A stretch of 64,000 nt of DNA from Clostridiales bacterium (GCA_012841925.1 DUTT01000058.1:1-64000), one strand, 5' to 3'. Positions 6,934-15,321 are shown, numbered from the stretch's first letter. Translations and numbers: made by a program. The notes: generated from the letters alone by a model not told the origin.

Positions 6934-9024
6934 ATGAGCATCAAAAATCTACTGAAGCCGAATGTCATCGCTGTCATCGGCGCCTCGGACCGACCGGGGT
7001 TCTCGAAAAACACCAGTAAAAACCTGCTCTACACGGAAGAGCCGAAACGCGTATACTTTATCAACCCTAAGAAAGACGAGTTGTTCGGGAAGAAGTGCTA
7101 TAACAATCTGGCGGAACTTCCCGAATCGCCGGATCTGGTCATCCTCTGCGTCAATGCAGGACTCGTTCCTCAGATGCTGCGCGAAGCGGCTGACGTGGGC
7201 TGTCATTCGGCGGTCGTGTATGCAAGCGGCTACGGCGAGACCGGCAAGCCGGAAGGGCTCAAACTCCAGGACGAGCTTTCGGAACTGTGCGAAGAGCTCG
7301 GCATGCTGGTTATGGGGCCCAACTGCGCCGGTTACATCAACTTTATCGATACGGTGTACGCGTTTGGACTCGGTGTCGACAAAGCAGAGCGGGCCGGACG
7401 GGTCGGCCTCATCTCTCAGAGCGGACAGATTGCGCTGAATGCGGTCAACATGGAGTACGGAGATTATTCGTACATCATCTCTGCCGGCAACAGCAGCGTC
7501 GTGTCCATGGAAGAGTATTTCGACTTTCTCGTAGAAGATCCGGATACGGCGGTTGTAACGCTCTATCTCGAAGGCCCGCAAAAGCCGGCCGAATTCGTTC
7601 GGGCTCTGGAGAAGGCTGCGAAGAGGAAAAAGCCGGTCGTCATTCTGAAGACCGGTCGTTCAGAAAAAGGCAGTCAGATCGCCAGCTCGCACACCGGCAG
7701 CCTGTCGGGTGCCGACCAGGTGTTCGATGCCATGTTTAAAAAATACGGTGTTATCCGCGTCAACGACATGGAGGAGCTTCTCTCTACATCGCAGCTGTTT
7801 GCAACGCTCGACAAACTGCCCGCAGGACCGAACGTGTCTGTAATGTGCTTATCGGGCGGTGAAACGGCTATTTCGGCGGATGTCGGCGACATGGAAGGGG
7901 TTAACTATCCCATGTTTGCACCCGAGACGCTGGAGAAGATTCGGGAGCTGCTGCCGTCGTATTCCACGCCGAACAACCCGCTGGATACGACCGCTACGCT
8001 TGCGCACGACCGCGAAGGGTATGCGAATCTCGTTAAAACCGTGATGAGCGATCCCGGCGTCGACCTGGTCGTCTGCGGGTTTACCGTGCACAAGAGAGTG
8101 AAGGATCGAGTGACGACCGATATCGCAGAGGCACTCGTGCGTGCGAAAGAGGATCCGGATGCAAAGCCGATCGTCATGATGCCGTTTATGGAGAGCTCGC
8201 GTGCACCTGAAATCAGAGATCTGCTGCGCGAGGCCAATGTTCCGATTTTACCGACAAGTACGTACGGATTTAGACTTCTGAAGAATCTTGGAAAGTTCGT
8301 AACGTTCGATATCTCAGAAAAGGCCTCAGCATGCGGACCGGCCGAAGAGAGCATCGCCGGGAAACCGCTTACGTACCTGTCAGAATATAACAGCAAAAAT
8401 AAGCTGGCCGAGTGGGGGATCCCCTCAGCGGAATCCCGCCTGGTCAACACCGAAGAGGAAGTGCAGCAGGCCATCCGCGATCTGGGCTTTCCGCTCGTTG
8501 CGAAAATCTGCTCCGCCGACATTCTGCATAAGACGGACATCGGCGGCGTCCGACTCGGCATCGACGATGAAGCAGGTGCCATGGAGGCATTTGCGGAGAT
8601 CCTCGCCAATGCGAAAAAGCACGAGCCCGATGCAAACATCGAAGGCGTGCTGTTCCAGAAGATGGTGGACAAAGGCGTGGAGATCATCATCGGCGTCAAG
8701 AACGATCCGCAGCTCGGTCCGGCTGTCATGTGCGGTCTGGGCGGTGTGTTCGTCGAAATGTTTAAAGACGTCTCGCTGTGCCCGGCTCCGATCAGCCGGA
8801 AGGAAGCGACCGACATGGTTATGTCGCTGAAGTCAGCGCAGCTCCTGACCGGTTATCGCGGTTCGGCGCCGCTGGATATCGAAGCGCTTGTGGACGTGAT
8901 CGTGCGCGTGGGTGACATGGCGAAAGCTCAAAAGGACTCGCTGGTCGAAATGGACATCAACCCGCTGTTCGTGTACGAGAAGGGCGTGTGCGCCGTCGAT
9001 GCGGTGCTCGCCTACGCAGAATAA
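6934..9024 (+). CDS. ADP-forming acyl-CoA (acetate-CoA ligase type) synthetase, fused alpha-beta
   Basis: A 696-residue enzyme that converts acyl-CoA, ADP and phosphate to free acid, CoA and ATP. Residues about 1-130 form a CoA-binding Rossmann domain (AVIGASDRPG). The succinyl-CoA-ligase-like domains follow, with SSHTGSLSG carrying the probable phosphorylated histidine. The last 220 residues are an ATP-grasp domain (VAKICSADILHKTDIGGVRLG). The fused alpha-beta arrangement has the normal length. It is the last gene of the vor operon, ending at an inverted repeat. With VorDABC it forms a substrate-level phosphorylation module. The acyl group (acetyl, branched-chain or aryl) is not decided. Confidence 0.88.
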   Translation: MSIKNLLKPNVIAVIGASDRPGFSKNTSKNLLYTEEPKRVYFINPKKDELFGKKCYNNLAELPESPDLVILCVNAGLVPQMLREAADVGCHSAVVYASGYGETGKPEGLKLQDELSELCEELGMLVMGPNCAGYINFIDTVYAFGLGVDKAERAGRVGLISQSGQIALNAVNMEYGDYSYIISAGNSSVVSMEEYFDFLVEDPDTAVVTLYLEGPQKPAEFVRALEKAAKRKKPVVILKTGRSEKGSQIASSHTGSLSGADQVFDAMFKKYGVIRVNDMEELLSTSQLFATLDKLPAGPNVSVMCLSGGETAISADVGDMEGVNYPMFAPETLEKIRELLPSYSTPNNPLDTTATLAHDREGYANLVKTVMSDPGVDLVVCGFTVHKRVKDRVTTDIAEALVRAKEDPDAKPIVMMPFMESSRAPEIRDLLREANVPILPTSTYGFRLLKNLGKFVTFDISEKASACGPAEESIAGKPLTYLSEYNSKNKLAEWGIPSAESRLVNTEEEVQQAIRDLGFPLVAKICSADILHKTDIGGVRLGIDDEAGAMEAFAEILANAKKHEPDANIEGVLFQKMVDKGVEIIIGVKNDPQLGPAVMCGLGGVFVEMFKDVSLCPAPISRKEATDMVMSLKSAQLLTGYRGSAPLDIEALVDVIVRVGDMAKAQKDSLVEMDINPLFVYEKGVCAVDAVLAYAE

Positions 9025-9070
9025 TAGCAAAACACCGGCACCGTGTACGATTGCCGTGCAGTAACAACGA

Positions 9071-9096
9071 AAGGGGAGGCTGTGAAGCCTCCCCTT
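9071..9096. terminator. Bidirectional terminator hairpin between convergent genes
   Basis: AAGGGGAGGCT and AGCCTCCCCTT form an 11-bp perfect stem with a 4-base loop. On the minus strand it is followed by a T-rich run (TCGTTGTT); on the plus strand the tail is poor. It lies between the acyl-CoA synthetase gene and the convergent gene ending at 9127. Confidence 0.75.
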
Positions 9097-9126
9097 AGAT
9101 TATCATCCGAAGCGCTGTTTTCTGTA

Positions 9127-10083
9127 TTATAAAGTCAATTCGTCGGGGCAGAGCCCTTCGTTTAAGCACAGGACCTGATGGAGGTTCTTGATGCTCTCTT
9201 CGGAATCCTCTCCCACACAGCCCACGAGCATGTAATGTTTTTCGTACTTATCGTAAACCAGGTTCGGCAGCAATCGGAATCCTTCGATCTGGTTCGTGTT
9301 TTTTACATGGGTTCTCGGACCTGTGCAGAGGTGCTTCACTCCTCCGATTGTTATGTGTTGCTCGTCGTAATACGCCACAGGCATGCCCAAGGCGATCTCT
9401 TCGTCTATCCTCTTCTGCGCTTCCGCGATATCGATCTCCGGAGGAGTAAACGGGAAATACAGAATGAACCCGTGCTTTACATCGCCGTGCCTGCAGCGCT
9501 CGTGATCTTCTTTTGTGAGACATCTCTCTACCAGATCTTCAGCCGTGTGGGCCATGAGCCTGTACTTGAGAGAACTTTGCGCAAGTTCTGCTATTTCCTG
9601 CGGCTCAGGGCCGAAAATGTTCGGTCTCGTGATGATGATCTCCTCTCCGATCCCTATAAGCAGATCCGCATTTTTGCCAAGAACCGGGTAGATGAGTTCG
9701 AAATGTTCCACGACGACCCGCTTGCCTCTTGCAACAGCGTTCATAATGGCATCGACCAGGACGGATCGCTGAGTAAACCCCATCTCAAACCGAATGTCGA
9801 TATGGTAGGTGTGAGGTGTAAAAAACGTCATATCCTGATCCTGATCCAGCAGGGGCAGGGGACGGATGTTGACGCCGTCGTCGTCGTTTGTCAGCTCGAG
9901 TCCAGGGAACATTCCCTGAATCAGCACGCTCTTACCGCTTCCCGGCTCGCCTATGACGCCGATGATTTTATCGCTTGGATTTAAATATAAAAGCGACAGC
10001 TGGATGCCCATCTCGTAGATGCGGTTTTTCCCTCTGGGGGCAAAATATGTGCTGTATATGTGGCTTCGCTGTTTTTCGAACAT
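9127..10083 (-). CDS. P-loop NTPase with a C-terminal AlaRS second-additional-domain-like region
   Basis: A 318-residue protein. GEPGSGKS (residues 45-52) is a clear Walker A motif. The middle part, with VVVEHFELIYPVLG and the repeated acidic and glycine stretches after it, looks like a nucleoside-kinase-type P-loop fold. The C-terminal third contains His243, His251, Cys253 and His259, with CTGPRTHVKNT resembling the metal-binding CGGTHVxxTGEI segment of the alanyl/threonyl-tRNA synthetase second additional domain (SAD). No synthetase core is present. The function is unknown to me. It has its own strong promoter facing away from citDEF, and shares that intergenic region with it. Involvement in citramalate lyase maturation or amino-acid sensing is only a guess from position. 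Confidence 0.6.
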   Translation of the reverse strand: MFEKQRSHIYSTYFAPRGKNRIYEMGIQLSLLYLNPSDKIIGVIGEPGSGKSVLIQGMFPGLELTNDDDGVNIRPLPLLDQDQDMTFFTPHTYHIDIRFEMGFTQRSVLVDAIMNAVARGKRVVVEHFELIYPVLGKNADLLIGIGEEIIITRPNIFGPEPQEIAELAQSSLKYRLMAHTAEDLVERCLTKEDHERCRHGDVKHGFILYFPFTPPEIDIAEAQKRIDEEIALGMPVAYYDEQHITIGGVKHLCTGPRTHVKNTNQIEGFRLLPNLVYDKYEKHYMLVGCVGEDSEESIKNLHQVLCLNEGLCPDELTL

Positions 10084-10128
10084 GTGAATATCCTCTTGTG
10101 TATTTCAGTGGCGTGTCTTTGTACATCA

Positions 10129-10156
10129 ATTATAAGAATCGGGTGCGGCATGTCAA
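10129..10156 (-). promoter_or_regulatory. Promoter of the P-loop/SAD-like gene
   Basis: On the minus strand there is a perfect -35 TTGACA, a 16-base spacer and a perfect -10 TATAAT. It is one of the best sigma-A-type promoters in the window. A single TGTACA lies at 10120-10125 downstream. Confidence 0.75.
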
Positions 10157-10188
10157 GTGAGCCGCAGAAAAAGAAAACCAATCAAGGA

Positions 10189-10217
10189 TTGAATTTGAGC
10201 AGAGTGTACTGTACAAT
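10189..10217 (+). promoter_or_regulatory. Promoter of the citDEF-mesaconase operon
   Basis: -35 TTGAAT, a 17-base spacer and -10 TACAAT, 41 bases upstream of the citD ATG. The -10 and everything up to the ribosome binding site lie inside a large inverted repeat. Confidence 0.65.
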
Positions 10218-10241
10218 GTATCCATATTGTTATAGTACACT
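10203..10241. promoter_or_regulatory. Nested inverted repeat over the citD promoter (operator or leader hairpin)
   Basis: AGTGTACT at 10203-10210 pairs with AGTACACT at 10234-10241, and inside it ACAAT (10213-10217) pairs with ATTGT (10226-10230). The left part also contains the perfect 11-bp palindrome TGTACTGTACA (10205-10215) covering the -10. Such a site would suit a dimeric regulator, for example the GntR protein encoded 4 kb downstream. No similar copy was found before glmS. Confidence 0.55.
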
Positions 10242-10258
10242 TGAAAGGAATGCGTGGT

Positions 10259-10528
10259 ATGGGTGCGATCATAAGAACCGCCACTGCGGGAACGTTTGAA
10301 TCAAGCGATGCCTATGTGGAAGTCGGACCGGGAAGAGGATCGATCGATTTGTCCCTGGAATCTGTCGTCGAGCAGCAGTTTGGCGAGGCCATACGCAGGG
10401 CTGTGCGGGAGGTTCTGAGCGAATGCGGGTGCGATGATATCGAAATCCGCATTGTCGACCGCGGAGCGCTGGACTGTGTCATAAAAGCCAGGGTGGAGGC
10501 CGCCGTCAGAAGGGGAGGGATGAACTGA
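10259..10528 (+). CDS. citD: Citrate/citramalate lyase acyl-carrier (gamma) subunit
   Basis: An 89-residue acyl-carrier protein. The TFESSDAYVEVGP segment near residue 12 contains the serine that in this family carries the phosphoribosyl-dephospho-CoA prosthetic group. ATG at 10259 is chosen because GAAAGGA lies upstream and the protein then starts like other CitD chains; an in-frame TTG at 10241 is in the inverted repeat. Its stop overlaps the citE start by one base. Context (mesaconase and glutamate mutase genes) makes citramalate the likely substrate of the complex. No citC, citX or citG gene for activating this subunit is found in the window. Confidence 0.85.
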   Translation: MGAIIRTATAGTFESSDAYVEVGPGRGSIDLSLESVVEQQFGEAIRRAVREVLSECGCDDIEIRIVDRGALDCVIKARVEAAVRRGGMN

Positions 10529-11397
10529 TGAGACGATCCCTGCTGTTCATTCCCGGAAACGCGCCTGCCCTTCTTATAAACGGCAACTACCTCGGGGCGG
10601 ACTCCATCATATTCGACCTGGAAGATGCGGTATCTCCCGACGAGAAGGATGCTGCGCGCATCCTCGTTCGCAACACGCTCCGACACATGGATTATCGCGG
10701 AACAGGAACCATCGTTCGCATCAATTCCATCGATACGGGTTACTGGAAAGCCGATGTAGACGAGGTGCTCAAACATGCGCCTGATTTGATTATGCTGCCG
10801 AAGGCGGGCTGTAAAGAGGACATCGACGTAGCGGAGGCGTACCTTTCAGAAGCAGAAGAAAGACTGGGAATTGAGCAAGGCGGTGTCGGGATCATCGCTT
10901 TGATCGAGACTGCACAGGGCATCGAACGCGCGTATGATATCGCCGGTGCATCCGCAAGAGTCAAAGCGTTGCTGCTCGGGGCAGAAGACCTGACCGCCGA
11001 CCTCAAGTGCGCGCGTACAAAGGAGGGCCGCGAGATCGAATACGCGAGGGCTCGCCTCGTTACAGCTGCAAGAGCGGCTGGTATCGATGTGTACGATACG
11101 CCGTTCACCGATGTGGAGGACGACGAGGGCATGCGGCTGGACGCTATGGTGGCAAAGGCTCTGGGGTTTGACGGAAAGTCCGCCATATCGCCGCGTCATC
11201 TGGCTGCAATTAACGAGGTGTTCAGCCCGTCGTTGACGGAGCTCGATTATGCATACGAAGTCATGGACGCCATCCGAAAAGCTGCTGAACAGGGAACAGG
11301 TGTCGTTGCGTTGCGAGGGAAAATGATCGACGCTCCAATCGTATCGAGAGCGAAGCAGACCATCGCCATGGCGGAAGAGTTGGGCATAGGAAGGTAA
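10528..11397 (+). CDS. citE: Citrate/citramalate lyase beta subunit (citramalyl-ACP lyase)
   Basis: A 289-residue HpcH/HpaI-type TIM-barrel protein. RRSLLFIPGN at the N-terminus, IIFDLEDAV with metal-binding acidic residues, ALIETAQG and LLGAEDLTADL are typical CitE motifs. In the complex it cleaves citramalyl-ACP to pyruvate and acetyl-ACP (or citryl-ACP to oxaloacetate). Length is normal. It overlaps citD by one base and precedes citF by 16 bases. The citramalate reading comes from the neighbouring methylaspartate-pathway genes. Confidence 0.88.
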   Translation: MRRSLLFIPGNAPALLINGNYLGADSIIFDLEDAVSPDEKDAARILVRNTLRHMDYRGTGTIVRINSIDTGYWKADVDEVLKHAPDLIMLPKAGCKEDIDVAEAYLSEAEERLGIEQGGVGIIALIETAQGIERAYDIAGASARVKALLLGAEDLTADLKCARTKEGREIEYARARLVTAARAAGIDVYDTPFTDVEDDEGMRLDAMVAKALGFDGKSAISPRHLAAINEVFSPSLTELDYAYEVMDAIRKAAEQGTGVVALRGKMIDAPIVSRAKQTIAMAEELGIGR

Positions 11398-11413
11398 ACA
11401 TAAGGGTAAACAT

Positions 11414-12820
11414 ATGAGAAGCAAAGTTGTCTCTTCCATACGCGAAGCCGTTGAACTCGCCGGACTGAAGGACGGAATGACCGTTTCGTTTCATCATCAT
11501 CTGCGCAACGGTGATTATGTGCTGAACACGGTGATGGACCAGATCGCGGATATGGGTATTAAAGAGCTTACAGTCAATGCGAGTTCGCTGTTCGCCTGCC
11601 ACAAGCCGCTTTTGGGCCACATTAAGAATCGGGTGGTCGCAAAGATCCTGACAAATTACATGGCGGAGGAAGTCGGCCGCGAAATTTCCTGCGGCATCAT
11701 GGATCGGGCGGTCGAGTTCCGAACGCACGGCGGGCGCCCGAGCGACATCGCTTCGGGGCGCACGCCGATCGATGTCGCGTTCATTGCAGCACCCATCAGC
11801 GATCCCCTGGGCAACTGTTCGGGTAAATACGGAAAGTCCGCCTGTGGCAGTTTGGGATATGCTTTTGCGGATGCCATGTATGCGGACAAAGTCGTCATCA
11901 TCACAGACGAACTCGCTTCCTATCCGCTTATGGATTGGTCCATCGAAGAAACCTGCGTAGATTACGTCGTAAAGGTCGACGCAATCGGGGATCCCGCAGG
12001 CATCGTGTCGGGGACTACGAGAATTACGCGAGATCCCGTGGGACTCGTGATGGCCGAGCAGGCAGCTTTGGTCATCAGACACTCGGGGCTTCTTAAAGAA
12101 GGATTCTCTTTCCAGACAGGCGCGGGAGGCGCTTCACTTGCTGCCTCTAAATTTCTTAAAGAGATCATGCTCAAGGAAAACATACGCGGGAGTTTCGGCC
12201 TCGGAGGCATCACGGGATACCTCGTCGACATGCTCCATGCAGGTTGTTTCGAAAAACTTCTGGATGTGCAGTGCTTCGACCTGGATGCTGTCGAATCCAT
12301 CCGAAAAGACCCGAGGCATCAGGAGATCAGTGCAGAACACTATGCGAGCCCGGGCGCAAAGAGCGCTGTCGTGGACAGCCTGGATGTCGTCATACTCGGC
12401 GCCGCCGAGATTGACACGGACTTCAATGTGAACGTGCACACGGATTCAAACGGGTACATCATGGGCGGCAGCGGCGGCCACAGCGATACGGCTGCAGGCG
12501 CGAAACTCGCCATGATCATCGCTCCGATACAGAGAGCGAGGATGCCGATCGTCACGGATCGGGTCACGTGCATATCCACACCGGGACGGGATGTCGATGT
12601 GCTCGTCACCCAGGCAGGCATCGCAGTCAACCCGGAGAATGCAGAGCTGAAGGACAGGCTTGTTGACGCAGGGCTGAATATCGTAAACATCCACGATCTG
12701 AAGAGAAAGGCCGAACATCTTACCGGCACACCTAAAAAGCCGATGATGGGCAGCCGAGAGGTCGGAAAGGTCATCTGCCGAGACGGAAGCCTTCTCGATA
12801 CGATTTACAGTGTGAGGTAG
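11414..12820 (+). CDS. citF: Citrate/citramalate lyase alpha subunit (acyl-ACP transferase)
   Basis: A 468-residue alpha chain, which exchanges acetyl-ACP with citramalate (or citrate) to give citramalyl-ACP and acetate. The VSFHHHLRNGDYV segment near residue 25, GGRPSDIASGRTPIDVAFIAAP, FGLGGITGYLVDMLHAGC and MGGSGGHSDTAAGAK are CitF signatures of the CoA-transferase fold. It is somewhat shorter at the N-terminus than the enteric CitF. It ends two bases before the mesaconase alpha gene, so citDEF and mesaconase are surely cotranscribed. Confidence 0.88.
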   Translation: MRSKVVSSIREAVELAGLKDGMTVSFHHHLRNGDYVLNTVMDQIADMGIKELTVNASSLFACHKPLLGHIKNRVVAKILTNYMAEEVGREISCGIMDRAVEFRTHGGRPSDIASGRTPIDVAFIAAPISDPLGNCSGKYGKSACGSLGYAFADAMYADKVVIITDELASYPLMDWSIEETCVDYVVKVDAIGDPAGIVSGTTRITRDPVGLVMAEQAALVIRHSGLLKEGFSFQTGAGGASLAASKFLKEIMLKENIRGSFGLGGITGYLVDMLHAGCFEKLLDVQCFDLDAVESIRKDPRHQEISAEHYASPGAKSAVVDSLDVVILGAAEIDTDFNVNVHTDSNGYIMGGSGGHSDTAAGAKLAMIIAPIQRARMPIVTDRVTCISTPGRDVDVLVTQAGIAVNPENAELKDRLVDAGLNIVNIHDLKRKAEHLTGTPKKPMMGSREVGKVICRDGSLLDTIYSVR

Positions 12821-12822
12821 CT

Positions 12823-13671
12823 ATGAGAGAGATGAGAGAGATAAAATCAGAACAGATTGCAGAGGCTGTACGCAAATTATGCATCGACGCCAACTGCCAT
12901 CTGCCTGCAGATGTCAAGCATTCCATCAGCGCATCCTGTGAGCGCGAGCCCTGGGCTCCGGCAAAAGAGACGCTCGAGCGCATCGTTCAGAACTACCGGA
13001 TCGCTGATGAAGGCTGCCAGGCCATCTGCCAGGACACCGGCGTCGCGTGTGTGTTCATCGAAATAGGGCAGGATGTGCATGTTGCGGGGAGCATAGAGGC
13101 TGCCGTCAACGAAGGGGTTCGCAGAGGGTACGAGGAAGGATATCTGCGCAAATCGGTCGTCCTGGACCCCATTGAACGAAAGAATACCGGCGACAACACG
13201 CCCTCGATGATCTATTACGATATCGTGCCGGGAGATCAGTTGAGCATCACCGTTGCGCCCAAGGGATTCGGCAGTGAAAATATGAGTCAGATAAAGATGC
13301 TCAAGCCTTCCGACGGTCTGCAGGGAGTCAGGGAATTTATCCTGAAAGTTGTCGAAGAGGCCGGTCCAAATCCCTGTCCGCCGATCGTGGTGGGCGTGGG
13401 GATTGGCGGTACGTTTGACAAAAGCGCCCTCATAGCAAAGAAGGCGCTTCTACGCCCTGTCGATCAACGCAATGCGGATCCGAAATACGCAGCGCTGGAG
13501 GAAGAGATGCTTGCCGAGATCAATTCGCTCGGGATCGGACCTCAGGGACTCGGCGGGAAGACAACGGCTCTGGCGGTCAATATCGAAGTGCTGCCGACTC
13601 ATATTGCAGGCCTGCCCGTCGCTGTCAACATCAACTGTCACGCGGCAAGGCACAAGACGGAGGTGTTGTAA
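12823..13671 (+). CDS. Mesaconase (fumarase-type Fe-S hydro-lyase) alpha subunit
   Basis: A 282-residue alpha subunit of the class I fumarase/tartrate dehydratase family. Three cysteine motifs are visible and fit the three ligands of the catalytic [4Fe-4S] cluster: CQDTG near residue 68, NPCPP near residue 186 and NINCHAARH near residue 272. In this operon it most likely hydrates mesaconate to citramalate, as the two-subunit mesaconase of methylaspartate-pathway clostridia does; fumarase activity is an alternative. ATG at 12823 has GAGGTAG upstream; a second in-frame ATG lies nine bases on. Its stop is directly followed by the beta gene. Confidence 0.82.
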   Translation: MREMREIKSEQIAEAVRKLCIDANCHLPADVKHSISASCEREPWAPAKETLERIVQNYRIADEGCQAICQDTGVACVFIEIGQDVHVAGSIEAAVNEGVRRGYEEGYLRKSVVLDPIERKNTGDNTPSMIYYDIVPGDQLSITVAPKGFGSENMSQIKMLKPSDGLQGVREFILKVVEEAGPNPCPPIVVGVGIGGTFDKSALIAKKALLRPVDQRNADPKYAALEEEMLAEINSLGIGPQGLGGKTTALAVNIEVLPTHIAGLPVAVNINCHAARHKTEVL

Positions 13672-14241
13672 ATGGCGATCACGATAACGACGCCCATGAG
13701 CAGGGAGGAAGCGAGAACGCTCCGCGCCGGTGACAGCTGTCTGATCACCGGTACGATTTATACCGCAAGAGATGCTGCGCACAAACGGCTCTGCGAACTC
13801 ATCGAAAAAGGCGAAGATCTGCCGTTCGATGTTGAGAACGCCGTGATTTATTATGTGGGACCTACTCCCGCAAAACCCGGACAGGCAATCGGCTCAGCAG
13901 GGCCGACGACCGCTTATCGCATGGATGCGTACAGTCCGGCTCTGATCGCGCGGGGCCTGACGGGTATGATCGGAAAAGGTTTTCGCGGTGAGGAAGTCGT
14001 CTCTTGCATGAAAGAGCACGGAGCGGTCTATTTCGGCGCCATAGGCGGCTGCGGGGCGCTGCTCGGCAAGTGCGTCCGGACATCGGAAGTGATCGCGTAC
14101 GAAGACCTGGGGGCTGAGGCAATCCGCAAAATGGAAGTGGTGGACTTTCCTGTCACGGTCATCATCGACAGCGAAGGGAACAACCTGTACAAAGCCGGAA
14201 GAGCAGCCTATCTGGCCTCGCTGAACGAATCAGGCGAGTAA
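13672..14241 (+). CDS. Mesaconase (fumarase-type hydro-lyase) beta subunit
   Basis: A 189-residue beta subunit of the class I fumarase family. The SREEARTLRAGD start, YYVGPTPAKPGQAIGSAGPT and a GAIGGCGALLG segment are characteristic of the swivelling C-terminal domain that binds the substrate carboxylates. Start and stop abut the alpha gene (no intergenic base). Together they should convert mesaconate to citramalate. It is the last gene of the cit operon; 68 bases follow before the GntR gene, without a clear terminator. Confidence 0.82.
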   Translation: MAITITTPMSREEARTLRAGDSCLITGTIYTARDAAHKRLCELIEKGEDLPFDVENAVIYYVGPTPAKPGQAIGSAGPTTAYRMDAYSPALIARGLTGMIGKGFRGEEVVSCMKEHGAVYFGAIGGCGALLGKCVRTSEVIAYEDLGAEAIRKMEVVDFPVTVIIDSEGNNLYKAGRAAYLASLNESGE

Positions 14242-14309
14242 TCCGGGCAGGCAGGGAACTGCTATCGGTTTCCCGCAGCCGAACAATTGTTGGAAAGGTG
14301 TGGATTCTC

Positions 14310-15272
14310 ATGCATTCATTTCAAATCGATCCAAATCTGGATGTTCCGATTTATAAACAGCTCGTCGACAGCATAAGCTCCAGCATCCGGAGCAGCGATC
14401 TTCCTGCGGGAACGCGGCTGCCCACCGTTCGTCGATTGGCGGATCAGCTGGGTGTCGCTAACGGCACTGTTAAGCGCGCATACGACGAACTGGAAAAAGA
14501 AAAACTGATCGAGAAGTCTCAGGGCAGAGGAACATTCGTGTCTTACCTGCCGGAAAGCTCCGACAGCCGAAAGGTCAGAGCCATGGCTGCGATCGATCAG
14601 CTTTTTGAGACGCTCGAAGAGCTGGACTTTTCGATGAACGAAATGGGCATATTTTTAAATTTAAAGCTCCAGGAGCGGGCCCGTACCCAGTCGAACCTCA
14701 GGATCGCAGTCGTAGAGTGCAATGCGGAGATACTGTCTCAACTGGGAGAACAGCTCAGGAAGATCGAGGGCGTGGATATCTACCCTTATCTCTTGGACGA
14801 TATCATCGCGTACCCCTATAAATTAGGCGACGATGTGGATCTGATTGTCACGACGCAGGAGCATGCACAGACCCTGAGTGCTGTCGTACCGGATCCTCAC
14901 AGAATCGCCAGAATTGCGGTGAGACCGAGTACGCACTGCATGTCTCAGATCGTCAAGCTAAAACCGTCCGACCGGGTCGGCATATTGTGCGGCAGTCTGC
15001 GTTTCGGCGAACTTCTCTCCGGTCTCTGCGAAATCTATACGGAGGGTGTGGATGTTTCCGAGCCGTGCCTGTTCAGCGGAGAGGTGGACGATTATCTCGC
15101 CGACAAGACCGTCGTTTTGGTCCCCGAGAACTACGATCGATGGGACGAAGGTAAAATGAGTCTTTCGAAGCGCTCCTGCAGGCTGATACCGTGCTCGTAC
15201 AGAATCGACGAAGGATCGTTCATCTATCTGGAGGAAAAAGTGCAGAGGCTCAGGGAAAGGCGCAAGCTGTAG
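14310..15272 (+). CDS. GntR-family regulator with an unusual C-terminal domain
   Basis: A 320-residue regulator. Residues about 10-80 form the GntR winged helix (VPIYKQLVDSISSSIRSSDL, LPTVRRLADQLGVANGTVKR, GRGTFVSYLP). The next part has a helical linker, then about 190 residues with alternating beta/alpha character (LRIAVVECNAEIL, DLIVTTQEHAQTL, RVGILCGSLRFGELL) that resemble a two-lobed ligand-binding fold rather than the aminotransferase or FadR types. ATG at 14310 is favoured because GGAAAGG lies 11 bases upstream; GTG at 14298 would overlap it. It sits between the cit-mesaconase and glm-mal operons and is the natural candidate for controlling glutamate fermentation. The ligand is unknown. 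Confidence 0.8.
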   Translation: MHSFQIDPNLDVPIYKQLVDSISSSIRSSDLPAGTRLPTVRRLADQLGVANGTVKRAYDELEKEKLIEKSQGRGTFVSYLPESSDSRKVRAMAAIDQLFETLEELDFSMNEMGIFLNLKLQERARTQSNLRIAVVECNAEILSQLGEQLRKIEGVDIYPYLLDDIIAYPYKLGDDVDLIVTTQEHAQTLSAVVPDPHRIARIAVRPSTHCMSQIVKLKPSDRVGILCGSLRFGELLSGLCEIYTEGVDVSEPCLFSGEVDDYLADKTVVLVPENYDRWDEGKMSLSKRSCRLIPCSYRIDEGSFIYLEEKVQRLRERRKL

Positions 15273-15292
15273 GATTTCGATTGCAAACGAAC

Positions 15293-15321
15293 TTGACAAA
15301 TGATATAGAACAAAATAGAGT
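15293..15321 (+). promoter_or_regulatory. Promoter of the glutamate mutase operon
   Basis: A perfect -35 TTGACA, a 17-base spacer and -10 TAGAGT, about 45 bases before glmS. The leader is too short for a cobalamin riboswitch. Confidence 0.65.

Noticed and set aside
12823..12843. Short direct repeat at the start of the mesaconase alpha gene giving two in-frame ATG codons
   Set aside because: The nine-base repeat is probably incidental; the first ATG has the better ribosome binding site.
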